Assembly: GCA_937895685.1 (NCBI GenBank) | Contig: CALBMC010000087.1 | Coordinates: 1 to 24,448 of the forward strand | Origin: an uncultured bacterium | GTDB lineage: Bacteria > Patescibacteriota > Minisyncoccia > Phycocordibacterales > UBA9973 | DNA length: 24,448 nt | Reading direction: 5' to 3' | Shown here: positions 1-6,294 of the stretch, piece after piece | Layout of the letters: each line of letters begins with the position of its first letter | Position numbering within the stretch: the stretch's first letter is position 1 | Position numbers and translations under genes: made by a program | Notes under the pieces: model-generated | What the model was told of the DNA's origin: nothing | The model's input: the letters and a program-made list of their open reading frames with translations, nothing else | Database searches by the model: none

Positions 1-657
1 GTGCTCGGCAGGCAGTTGTATGTCATCTGTCCTCGGATTGATGAACCTGACCCAGAAAAAGAAATGGCGCTCCAATCAAAGTCAGTAACAGAAGAAGCCA
101 AGCGTCTCAAAAAAGAAGTTTTTCCTGACAAAGAGATCGGCATTCTTCACTCGAAAATGACAAAAGAAAAAAAAGAAGCGGTAATGCAAAGCTTTGCAAA
201 CAAAGAGATCGATATACTCGTTGCAACTTCAGTTATTGAAGTCGGTGTCAATGTTCCCAATGCTACTATGATCATTATCGAGGGTGCAGAACGTTTTGGC
301 CTCGCACAGCTTCATCAACTCCGAGGGCGCGTTATGAGAAGCTCCGATCAGCCGTATTGTTTTTTGTTTGCCGATGCAAAGACAGACAAGACAGCAGACC
401 GTTTACACGCACTCAAAACTGCAAAGAACGGATTTGAACTTGCAGAACTCGATCTTACATTGCGAGGAGCGGGTGAACTCGCAGGCGGCAAACAATGGGG
501 TATCACCGACCTTGGCATGGAAGCGATCAAGAATCTAAAGATGGTGGAAGCTGCCCGAAAAGAAGCAAAAGCAATTATAGAAAAAGGAAGTCTTGCCGAC
601 TTCCCTCTCTTGGAGAAAAAAATAAACGAACGGAAAACGGAAGTGCATTTTGAATAA
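1..657 (+). CDS. recG: ATP-dependent DNA helicase RecG, C-terminal part (5' end cut by the window)
   Basis: RecG remodels stalled replication forks and Holliday junctions. Only the last ~218 residues are present: the second helicase lobe with motif V (ATSVIEVGVNVPNA) and the motif VI region (QLHQLRGRV), followed by the RecG C-terminal segment. The GTG at position 1 is not a real start: the reading frame is open to the window edge and aligns with the interior of the complete recG at 3238-5394 from its GRQLYVICPRI stretch onward. By eye the two copies share about two thirds of residues in this part. After GRV, this copy has M-R-S-S where RecG proteins usually have G-R-G. The stop codon abuts, with no gap, the stop codon of the convergent hydroxylase gene. 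Base composition is richer in GC than the second copy. Family assignment is secure; whether the missing part exists cannot be seen. Confidence 0.93.
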   Translation: MLGRQLYVICPRIDEPDPEKEMALQSKSVTEEAKRLKKEVFPDKEIGILHSKMTKEKKEAVMQSFANKEIDILVATSVIEVGVNVPNATMIIIEGAERFGLAQLHQLRGRVMRSSDQPYCFLFADAKTDKTADRLHALKTAKNGFELAELDLTLRGAGELAGGKQWGITDLGMEAIKNLKMVEAARKEAKAIIEKGSLADFPLLEKKINERKTEVHFE

Positions 658-1476
658 CTAAATAGGTTCAGAAACTATAAGCTCCGGTAGATGCTTTGTC
701 ACAAACTCAAGTAAAAACTGTGAGTTAGGAATAACAAAATAATCCTTCTGGAATTCAGAAATATCGTACCCGCGTGCATCCATGAGTTCTTTGTAGACTT
801 GTTCTGGCGTCATATCTTTTAGGAAATGACGCCTTGGTTTGTCGCTCTCCACAGAGTAGGGTTCTTCACCAAGCGACGAGACAAGTCCTGGACCATCAGC
901 AAGCACGTTGCCTTCGTGTTCGATAAGCTGGAATTCAAACAAAAACCAGTGTATCGCTTCCATGCGTGCAAGGATCTCTTCGTTGTAATCAAACTTTTTC
1001 GCAAGCATGCCAAATTCATGAAGCGCATCCGCGTATGCTTGACTGCCTGCAAGTACTCCGAGATGTCCCACAACTTCATGCACCATATCTGGAAGTGGTG
1101 TGTAATCAATATCTTTGAGTGCTCTTAACCATACGGTCGAAGGAAAGTACCGCTTGGTATAGCCAGCACAAAGAATGCCAATGTCGAGGACTCCTTGGCA
1201 CACATAGACTTGCCAACCAGTCGCATTTTTTAGATTTGTGCTTATCGTTGGAAGGTGAGGCACGGCGTCTGGAATAAGACCAAGTTTCGCGATTCCTACT
1301 TTTACATCCGGATGTGCATACTTTGAAATCACTGGTTCCAGTCGTGTGAAAAGTTGGCGCCAGGTCTCCCTATTTTCATCAGTATACAAACTATAATCTT
1401 GAGCAATATCGAGCGGCACCTTGATAAGCGCTTCGAGCTCAGCTTCTTTGGCGCTGAGCGATACTGTTTGTGTCAT
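658..1476 (-). CDS. Aromatic amino acid hydroxylase (phenylalanine 4-hydroxylase-like), copy 1
   Basis: This is a 272-residue protein of the tetrahydropterin-dependent, non-haem iron aromatic amino acid hydroxylase family; bacterial phenylalanine 4-hydroxylases are of similar length. The iron-binding triad is visible: H133 and H138 in PDMVHEVVGH and E181 in HWFLFEF. A GPGLVSSLGE segment matches the family's conserved active-site loop. The expected reaction is hydroxylation of Phe (possibly Trp or Tyr) with O2 and a pterin; the substrate cannot be read from sequence. ATG at 1476 is supported by a GATAAT hexamer six bases upstream; no Shine-Dalgarno is present. It lies tail to tail with the recG fragment. 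A second, much more diverged member (about one third identity by eye) lies at 2419-3222. No pterin synthesis gene is in the window, so the cofactor source is open. Confidence 0.88.
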   Translation of the reverse strand: MTQTVSLSAKEAELEALIKVPLDIAQDYSLYTDENRETWRQLFTRLEPVISKYAHPDVKVGIAKLGLIPDAVPHLPTISTNLKNATGWQVYVCQGVLDIGILCAGYTKRYFPSTVWLRALKDIDYTPLPDMVHEVVGHLGVLAGSQAYADALHEFGMLAKKFDYNEEILARMEAIHWFLFEFQLIEHEGNVLADGPGLVSSLGEEPYSVESDKPRRHFLKDMTPEQVYKELMDARGYDISEFQKDYFVIPNSQFLLEFVTKHLPELIVSEPI

Positions 1477-1482
1477 GGGATA

Positions 1483-1488
1483 ATTATC
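1483..1488 (-). promoter_or_regulatory. -10-like hexamer of hydroxylase copy 1
   Basis: GATAAT on the minus strand lies six bases before the ATG at 1476. The spacing would place the transcription start at or next to the start codon. No convincing -35 was found. Confidence 0.4.
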
Positions 1489-1535
1489 TCTCTTCTAAAG
1501 AATTTGTAAAGGAAAAATGAAGGGTTTATATACAG

Positions 1536-1559
1536 AAAATAGTCCGCCCTCTTGGATTC
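1536..1559 (-). pseudogene. tRNA-Ile 3'-end relic
   Basis: These 24 bases are identical to 1619-1642, which covers the 3' end of the intact tRNA-Ile (last bases of the T loop, 3' T-stem strand, 3' acceptor strand, discriminator A) plus flanking AT-rich bases. The rest of a tRNA is absent here. Together with the 5'-half relic at 1744-1862 it brackets the intact tRNA gene, so the intact copy appears nested in a broken one. Confidence 0.8.
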
Positions 1560-1625
1560 TCGTCTTCAACGACACGATCCGCTGACCGCCAATGCCCCCG
1601 ACAGTAATTCGTATTTATAAAATAG

Positions 1626-1699
1626 TCCGCCCTCTTGGATTCGAACCAAGGACCCCAGAGGTATAAGCTCTGTGCTCTAACCAACTGAGCTAAGGGTGG
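1626..1699 (-). tRNA. tRNA-Ile, anticodon UAU
   Basis: The minus strand folds as a tRNA: D arm with AGCTCAGTTGGTTAGAGC, anticodon stem CAGAG/CTCTG closing a CTTATAC loop (anticodon TAT, reading AUA), a five-base variable loop, T arm CTTGG-TTCGAAT-CCAAG and discriminator A. CCA is not encoded. The acceptor stem is odd: it begins C1-G72 and has an A3-C70 mismatch. AUA codons are common in neighbouring genes, so a dedicated AUA-reading tRNA makes sense. Broken copies of its 3' end and its 5' half flank it. Confidence 0.9.
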
Positions 1700-1781
1700 T
1701 TAATTTCTACGTTACCTATCTTACTATATTAAACAATTTTTATCTCTGTGCCCTAACCCCTGTCCGCCTATGGAAGAAACT

Positions 1782-1814
1782 GGGTCCCGACGAAGTTTTT
1801 TCTTGTCGGGACCC
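1782..1814. repeat. Inverted repeat (hairpin) inside the tRNA-Ile relic
   Basis: A ten-base stem GGGTCCCGAC (1782-1791) pairs with GTCGGGACCC (1805-1814), with partly paired bases and a T-run in the loop. It is strongly GC-rich in an AT-rich genome. It could act as a terminator or as part of a mobile insert. Confidence 0.75.
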
Positions 1815-1819
1815 CGTAC

Positions 1820-1835
1820 CCCCGCTAAAGCGGGG
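1820..1835. repeat. CCCCGC-TAAA-GCGGGG hairpin inside the tRNA-Ile relic
   Basis: A perfect six-base stem with a four-base loop. The same stem with another loop recurs at 9653-9668 inside the tRNA-Ser relic, again in the D arm. Confidence 0.85.
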
Positions 1836-1870
1836 CGTCGGGGCTAAGGGTGGTTAATTTCTGACCTATA

Positions 1871-1890
1871 TTCAACCAGCTCTGGTTGAA
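1871..1890. promoter_or_regulatory. Operator-like palindrome at the mscL promoter
   Basis: TTCAACCAG-CT-CTGGTTGAA is a perfect nine-base dyad around two central bases. Its right end overlaps the putative -35 box (1886-1891) of mscL. It could be a repressor site or an RNA hairpin; no regulator is identified. Confidence 0.5.
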
Positions 1891-1914
1891 ATATGTTTTT
1901 GTATGTATCATACT
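1886..1914 (+). promoter_or_regulatory. Promoter of mscL
   Basis: TTGAAA (1886-1891), 17 bases, then CATACT (1909-1914). The -10 box ends seven bases before the chosen ATG at 1922, so the transcript is probably leaderless. Confidence 0.6.
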
Positions 1915-1921
1915 AACCTAT

Positions 1922-2335
1922 ATGAAAAAATATTTCAATGAGTTTAGAGAATTTGCCATGCGAGGCAATGTCCTTGATTTAGCAGTTGGAGTTATCATCG
2001 GAGGAGCCTTTGGTAAGGTTGTTTCGTCACTTGTTTCTGATGTGATAATGCCCCCGATTGGAGTTTTGATTGGAGGGGTGGATTTCACTGATTTGTCAGT
2101 TGTTATAAAGGACGCAGGCGTATCTGAAACAGGGGAGGCAATTCAAGCGGTATATTTAAATTATGGATCTTTCATTCAAACAATTGTTGATTTTACAATA
2201 ATTGCTATAGCTGTTTTCTTAATGATAAAAGCAATAAACAAACTTCATAAGAAGGAAGTTGCGCCTGAGTCGCCGGCTTCACCAAGCGAAGAAGTTCTAC
2301 TTCTCAGAGAGATAAGAGATTCTCTAAAAAAATAA
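1922..2335 (+). CDS. mscL: Large-conductance mechanosensitive channel MscL
   Basis: MscL is a pentameric inner-membrane channel that opens under membrane tension and releases solutes during osmotic downshock. From the ATG at 1922 the product is 137 residues, the usual family size. It starts MKKYFNEFREFAMRGNVLDL, matching the conserved amphipathic N-terminus, followed by TM1 (about residues 17-45, AVGVIIGGAFGKVVSSLVSD), a periplasmic loop, TM2 (about 75-98) and a charged C-terminal helix. An in-frame ATG at 1886 would add 12 residues not found in the family and overlaps the promoter, so it was rejected. A terminator-like hairpin follows. It stands alone between the tRNA-Ile locus and hydroxylase copy 2. 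Confidence 0.96.
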   Translation: MKKYFNEFREFAMRGNVLDLAVGVIIGGAFGKVVSSLVSDVIMPPIGVLIGGVDFTDLSVVIKDAGVSETGEAIQAVYLNYGSFIQTIVDFTIIAIAVFLMIKAINKLHKKEVAPESPASPSEEVLLLREIRDSLKK

Positions 2336-2347
2336 ATTTGTTTTATG

Positions 2348-2373
2348 AAAGGAGCCCCGAAGAGGGCTCCTTT
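2348..2373. terminator. Hairpin terminator after mscL
   Basis: Ten-base stem AAAGGAGCCC/GGGCTCCTTT with a six-base loop, 12 bases after the mscL stop. The trailing T-run is short, so strength is uncertain. Confidence 0.65.
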
Positions 2374-2418
2374 ACATTTAGGCTCAGTTTATGTAATCTT
2401 TGAGCAAACTTTTAAAAT

Positions 2419-3222
2419 ATGAATACTAATAGACAAAAAGCGCTTTCTTTTCTTAATGAGCTAGCCTCAAGAAATTTAGAAGAAGTTCAAAATTATTCGA
2501 AGTACAAAGAAGAGGACAAAAGAACTTGGCGGAAATTGTTTGAAAATCAAATGCGTCAGGCCCCTTTTGTGGCCCACAGTGCTTTTATTTCGGGTCTTAC
2601 AAAACTTGAAATAAATGGAAATATTCCAAAATTTGAAGATGTTCATTCTGCTCTTCGCAAAAATTCAGGTTGGGGAATCTATGTTTGTCACGGCACATTG
2701 GAAGACTCTGTATTATATGCAGGATTGGCATCGAAAATGTTTCCGGTGACTAATTTTTTTAGATCTGCTGAAGACTGGACGTATACGCCAGCGCCGGATA
2801 TGTTCCATGAAATCTATGGACATCTGCCGATGCTTAATCATCCTGAATATGGAGAACTTCTCAAGCTTTTTGGAGAAATTGCGGAAGAGTTTGATTATCA
2901 AGAAGAGGTAATTAAGATGCTCCCACCTCTGTTCTGGTTTTTGGTGGAATTTGTTTTAACTTACGAACATGGCCAGCTAAAATGTGCCGGTCCGGGGATC
3001 TTGAGTTCTGTGAATGAATTACTTTATTGTGTTCATTCGGAAAAGCCGACCAGGCATATGATTGGCCAAAGTGAGGAGGCTATGAAAAAATCAATAAGGC
3101 AAATAATTCCAACAGAATACGATATTGAAAATTTTCAGCACGAATATTTCGTGGTCCAAGGGTTCTCCCACTGGAAAGATTTAATACTTTGTATTCCAGA
3201 TGTTATAAGAGAACGGGTTTAA
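2419..3222 (+). CDS. Aromatic amino acid hydroxylase (phenylalanine 4-hydroxylase-like), copy 2
   Basis: This is a 267-residue member of the pterin-dependent aromatic amino acid hydroxylase family. The iron ligands H130 and H135 are in PDMFHEIYGH, and E177 is in LFWFLVEF. The downstream GPGILSSVNE segment matches the family loop. The N-terminal NYSKYKEEDKRTWRKLF resembles the N-terminal part of copy 1. It differs from copy 1 at most positions but keeps every catalytic residue, so both look functional. It faces the complete recG tail to tail with 15 bases between, and a shared terminator overlaps its stop. The start has no Shine-Dalgarno; the bases before the ATG are AT-rich. Whether the substrate is Phe, Trp or something else is unknown. 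Confidence 0.88.
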   Translation: MNTNRQKALSFLNELASRNLEEVQNYSKYKEEDKRTWRKLFENQMRQAPFVAHSAFISGLTKLEINGNIPKFEDVHSALRKNSGWGIYVCHGTLEDSVLYAGLASKMFPVTNFFRSAEDWTYTPAPDMFHEIYGHLPMLNHPEYGELLKLFGEIAEEFDYQEEVIKMLPPLFWFLVEFVLTYEHGQLKCAGPGILSSVNELLYCVHSEKPTRHMIGQSEEAMKKSIRQIIPTEYDIENFQHEYFVVQGFSHWKDLILCIPDVIRERV

Positions 3223-3236
3223 AAACCCGTTTTTTG
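3212..3236. terminator. Bidirectional terminator between hydroxylase copy 2 and recG
   Basis: Stem AACGGGTT (3212-3219) pairs with AACCCGTT (3224-3231), followed by a T-run on the plus strand; the hydroxylase stop codon is in the loop. It sits between two convergent genes and can serve both. Confidence 0.8.
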
Positions 3237-3237
3237 T

Positions 3238-5394
3238 TTATTCAAAATGAGTGGCTTTTCGCTCGCTCATAACCTGCACGATTTTTTCGTGCTTTTTTAA
3301 TTCTGGATCTTTTTCTATAATTTCCTTTGATTCTTTTCTGGCTGCTTCAACCATTTTTATATTTTTTATTGCTTCCATCGCCACGTCAGAAACCCCCCAT
3401 TGTTTTGTTCCCGAAAGCTCTCCGGCTCCGCGTTCCATAAGATCCATTTCAGCAAGTTCAAATCCGTTCTTAGCATCCTTCAGTGCTCTTAGTCTTTTTT
3501 CTGTTTTATCACTTTTTGACTCAGAAAAAATATAACAATATGGCTCATACGAGCTACGCAAAACACGTCCACGAAGTTGGTGAAGTTGTGCTAGTCCAAA
3601 TCTTTCTGCTCCTTCAATGATTATAGTTGTTGCATTTGGGACGTTTACTCCAACTTCAACAACAGAAGTTGCCACTAAAATTTGAGTTTCATTATTTGCA
3701 AAGTCTTCCATAGCAGATTCCTTTTTTTCTTTTGTCATTTTGCCGTGTAGAACCCCAATCTTGAATTCTGGGAAAATATTTTTTGCTAGTCTGCGAGCCT
3801 CCATTTCTACAGACTTGGCCTCAACCGCCAGTTCTTTTGTTTCGTCAGGCTCATTGATTCTAGGGCAGATTACATATAACTGTCTTCCTTCTTTTAGTCT
3901 TTTCTTTATGTCTGCATAGATTTGAGCTCTTTCTGCGTCAGCAGATAGTAAAGTTGTTACAGGCTTTCTTCCTTTTGGTAAATCAGTCAGAAGGGTTAAA
4001 TCTAAATCTCCATAAATTGTTAGTGCCAAGGTTCTTGGTATTGGAGTTGCCGTCATGGAAAGAAGGTGAGGAACGTGATTATCCTTTTTTGCTAGCGCCA
4101 ATCTCTGGGACAAACCAAACCGATGTTGTTCATCAATTATTACATAAGCCAAATGTTTGAATTTAACAGTTTTCTGAATAAGGGAGTGAGTTCCAATGAC
4201 AATCGCTATTTCTCCATTAGCTACCCATTTCAGAAGTTGTGCTCTTGAAATGTCAGTCCAGCCCCCACTAACTTTAGATGGAAACTTTTTGCAACCGGAA
4301 GAGGTTATCAGGGCGATTTGAATTGGAAGATGTTTGAAAAATTGGATAAAGGATTCAAAGTGTTGAGTTGCAAGTATCTCTGTTGGTGCCATATAAGCAA
4401 TCTGTAAATTTCCAAAGTCTTTTCCATTTGGTCTTGAGGTTGCAACAAGATATGAAGTTGCTGCTGCGACAAAAGTCTTTCCACTTCCTACATCTCCTTC
4501 GAGTAATCTAGTCATCGGCTCTCCTTTTTCGAAGTCTTCTATAATATCTGTTATTGATTTTGTTTGAGATGGGGTAGGAGTAAAATCGAATCTTCCAATA
4601 AATTCTTTTAATTCTTTTTTATCTATTCGAACGTCATAAGATGGACTTGCTTTGTATTTTTTTCTTTCCAAACCTTTTTCGATTTGTATTAGAAAAACTT
4701 CTTCAAAAGCAAATCTTTTCCTGGCAGCCATTGCGTGATCTTCTTTTTTCGGGGAATGAATCCAGATGAAAGCCTTTGATTGTTCTGGCAGGTTGTATTC
4801 TTTTAGTATTTCTTCTGGAATTGGATCTACTATTTTTTCATGAGCTCCTTTTTCAAATATCCTCATCATCGCATGATAGAGCCATTTAGAAGACAGACCA
4901 CTCGTCTCTCTATATACTGGATAACGATATCCGCCACCTGGAGCTTCTGTGTCTTTGAAAAGAGAATCGTGTGTATCAATTGGCATATCTTTTATTTTTT
5001 CAAATTCTGGATTTGAAAGTAATAAGCCACTTTTTCCTTTTGAGATTTTTCCTGTTAGTTTAACTAGAGATCCTTCGGGAATCATTTTGGCAATATAGAC
5101 TTGATTGAACCAAATAACTTTTATTTTTCCGTCCTCATCTTCAAGTGTTCCTTCTGCCATTCCGACTTTGGTTCTAAAAGATTTTTTTATTTTTATCCCA
5201 GACATCTTTCCATATATTGTTGCAACTTCTCCGTCTTCGAGCTCAGATATTTTTCTAAGGCTAGCAATATCAGAATATCTGGAAGGGAAGTAGTATAAAA
5301 GATCTCTTATTTTAGAGAGTTTTAATCTGTTTAGTGCCGCTTTTGTTTTTTGGTCCAGACGGAAGTGTTGATCGATTGGGTCGTTTGGTTGCAT
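3238..5394 (-). CDS. recG: ATP-dependent DNA helicase RecG, complete copy
   Basis: 718 residues, close to the usual RecG length (about 690). Domains in order: N-terminal wedge/OB-fold (about 40-125); helicase lobe 1 with Walker A GDVGSGKT (about 300-307), DEQH box followed by RFG (about 420), and motif III TATPIPRTLA; lobe 2 with ATSVVEVGVNVPNA and QLHQLRGRV (about 600); and the RecG C-terminal tail. As in the fragment at 1-657, the residues after GRV are L-R-S-S instead of the usual G-R-G. A TATACT seven bases before the ATG suggests a leaderless transcript from its own promoter, downstream of the terminator at 5415-5450. RecG acts in fork rescue and recombination, which could also process incoming DNA. 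Confidence 0.97.
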   Translation of the reverse strand: MQPNDPIDQHFRLDQKTKAALNRLKLSKIRDLLYYFPSRYSDIASLRKISELEDGEVATIYGKMSGIKIKKSFRTKVGMAEGTLEDEDGKIKVIWFNQVYIAKMIPEGSLVKLTGKISKGKSGLLLSNPEFEKIKDMPIDTHDSLFKDTEAPGGGYRYPVYRETSGLSSKWLYHAMMRIFEKGAHEKIVDPIPEEILKEYNLPEQSKAFIWIHSPKKEDHAMAARKRFAFEEVFLIQIEKGLERKKYKASPSYDVRIDKKELKEFIGRFDFTPTPSQTKSITDIIEDFEKGEPMTRLLEGDVGSGKTFVAAATSYLVATSRPNGKDFGNLQIAYMAPTEILATQHFESFIQFFKHLPIQIALITSSGCKKFPSKVSGGWTDISRAQLLKWVANGEIAIVIGTHSLIQKTVKFKHLAYVIIDEQHRFGLSQRLALAKKDNHVPHLLSMTATPIPRTLALTIYGDLDLTLLTDLPKGRKPVTTLLSADAERAQIYADIKKRLKEGRQLYVICPRINEPDETKELAVEAKSVEMEARRLAKNIFPEFKIGVLHGKMTKEKKESAMEDFANNETQILVATSVVEVGVNVPNATTIIIEGAERFGLAQLHQLRGRVLRSSYEPYCYIFSESKSDKTEKRLRALKDAKNGFELAEMDLMERGAGELSGTKQWGVSDVAMEAIKNIKMVEAARKESKEIIEKDPELKKHEKIVQVMSERKATHFE

Positions 5395-5401
5395 TAATTA
5401 G

Positions 5402-5407
5402 AGTATA
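5402..5407 (-). promoter_or_regulatory. -10 box of recG
   Basis: TATACT on the minus strand, seven bases before the ATG at 5394 and directly downstream of the preceding operon's terminator. No clear -35 was found. Confidence 0.5.
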
Positions 5408-5414
5408 AACGAAA

Positions 5415-5450
5415 AAAGCCCTGACCGATAATTGTTTCTGTCAGGGCTTT
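5415..5450 (-). terminator. Terminator of the kinase-receiver-cupredoxin unit
   Basis: Eleven-base stem AAAGCCCTGAC (5415-5425) paired with GTCAGGGCTTT (5440-5450). On the minus strand it ends in a run of Ts a few bases after the cupredoxin stop. It insulates that unit from recG. Confidence 0.85.
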
Positions 5451-5453
5451 CTT

Positions 5454-5909
5454 TTAATCAACCACCACCTTTCCTTTGAAAGATGAATTTAGATGATTGT
5501 GGTAGCTAAATGTTCCGTCTTTTGTGAATGTAAAACTCCAAGAGTTTCCGTTTGCAGTAGAAATTCCAGCATCAAATTCTGGGTTTTCATTGTGTATTGG
5601 GTGAGGGTCTGATGCAACCCACATTCCTTTTCCGCTTTCATTTTTGAAAACAACAGTGTCTCCAATTTTTATTTCTATAGTTGAAGGCGAGAATCCCTCT
5701 GATCCGTATACAACTTCATAAGTAGAAGGGGTTGTTTGTGTTGATTCTGTTTCTGTAGAGATTTCTGTTGTAGTGACAGTCTCCTCGGTTACTTGTTCAT
5801 TTTTAGTTTCTTCATTCACTGGAGGATTTTCTTCTTTTGAGTTTCTGAAAGATAGAAGGCTGGCAATTAAAAGGGCTAAGACTACAAAAATATAAATTAT
5901 GTTTTTCAT
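5454..5909 (-). CDS. Membrane-anchored cupredoxin-like protein with an altered metal site
   Basis: 151 residues. An N-terminal hydrophobic segment (about 5-20) anchors or exports the protein. A low-complexity T/E/S-rich linker (about 24-65) follows, then a C-terminal cupredoxin (plastocyanin-type) beta sandwich (about 66-151): FSPSTIEIKIGDTVVFKN, DPHPIHN, FTFTKDGTFSYHNH, KGKVVVD. In type 1 copper proteins the last loop is usually of the form YxCxxHxxM; here it reads YHNHLNSSF, so the ligand Cys is absent and Met appears absent. Four His (DPHPIH and YHNH) remain and could bind copper or another metal differently. It starts two bases after the receiver stop, so it is likely co-expressed with that two-component pair. 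Role unknown: extracytoplasmic metal binding or redox is a guess. Confidence 0.82.
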   Translation of the reverse strand: MKNIIYIFVVLALLIASLLSFRNSKEENPPVNEETKNEQVTEETVTTTEISTETESTQTTPSTYEVVYGSEGFSPSTIEIKIGDTVVFKNESGKGMWVASDPHPIHNENPEFDAGISTANGNSWSFTFTKDGTFSYHNHLNSSFKGKVVVD

Positions 5910-5910
5910 T

Positions 5911-6285
5911 TTAACCGATTATGCTTTTTATTTTTTCAACTAATTCGTCTAGAGTGAAGTTTGATTTAATCATGAATTCAGTTGCGCCAAGTCCTTTTGC
6001 TCTTGTGATGTCTTTTTCTTCACCTAAGTTTGAGAAAACAATAACTGGAGTTTTCTCTAGTCCTTCTACTTTTCTGATTGATTCTAGAGCTGTAAAGCCA
6101 TCAATGTTTGGTAGAAGTAGGTCAAGAAGAATAATCATTGGTTTTTCTTCTGTTGCCACTTTTATGGCTTCTTCTCCATTAGTTGCAGTTGATACTTTAT
6201 ATCCCTCGTCTGATAATTTACCAGCTGATAATCCTCTTAGAAAATTATCGTCTTCAACAATTAATACTGTTTTTTGTCCTTCCAT
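5911..6285 (-). CDS. Stand-alone response regulator receiver (CheY-like)
   Basis: 124 residues, one receiver domain and no output domain. The acidic pocket D12/D13, phospho-acceptor D55 (LLDLLLP), S85 (VFSNLG) and K107 (MIKSN) are all present. It lies 21 bases after the histidine kinase gene on the same strand, so the kinase is the likely partner. A TATAAT nine bases before the ATG suggests it can also be transcribed alone. With no DNA-binding domain it probably acts by protein contact, or as a phosphorelay step; a link to the pilus motor is possible because a similar receiver sits between pilB and pilT. Confidence 0.93.
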   Translation of the reverse strand: MEGQKTVLIVEDDNFLRGLSAGKLSDEGYKVSTATNGEEAIKVATEEKPMIILLDLLLPNIDGFTALESIRKVEGLEKTPVIVFSNLGEEKDITRAKGLGATEFMIKSNFTLDELVEKIKSIIG

Positions 6286-6294
6286 AGTGTTTTT

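Larger units (their letters stand above)
1744..1862 (-). pseudogene. tRNA-Ile 5'-half relic with an 84-bp hairpin insert in the D arm
   Basis: Bases 1843-1862 repeat 20 bases of the intact gene exactly (1689-1708: 5' flank, 5' acceptor strand and start of the D stem). Bases 1744-1758 repeat the D-arm end and the 5' anticodon-stem strand (1668-1682) with one mismatch. Between them, six D-loop bases of the intact gene are replaced by 84 GC-rich bases (1759-1842). The similarity stops exactly where the anticodon loop would begin. It cannot make a normal tRNA. The flanking bases are duplicated too, so a tandem duplication followed by insertion is one possible origin. Confidence 0.82.

Noticed and set aside
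1..657. recG fragment as a pseudogene or a real short gene starting at GTG 1
   Set aside because: The frame is open to the window edge and aligns with the middle of the other RecG, so it is most simply a gene cut by the window.
826..1128. 100-codon ORF on the plus strand opposite hydroxylase copy 1
   Set aside because: Shadow of a conserved gene with all its catalytic residues; no family features.
1759..1842. CRISPR or group I intron in the GC-rich insert
   Set aside because: No regularly spaced repeats, and 84 bases is far too short for a group I intron core; only hairpins are visible.
1744..1862. A second functional tRNA with a large D-loop insertion or an intron
   Set aside because: The 3' half of the tRNA is missing next to it, so it cannot fold as a tRNA on its own.
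5918..5923. CATAAT as a separate promoter for the cupredoxin gene
   Set aside because: Spacing fits (eight bases), but it lies in the last codons of the receiver gene and no -35 is seen; kept only as a possibility.
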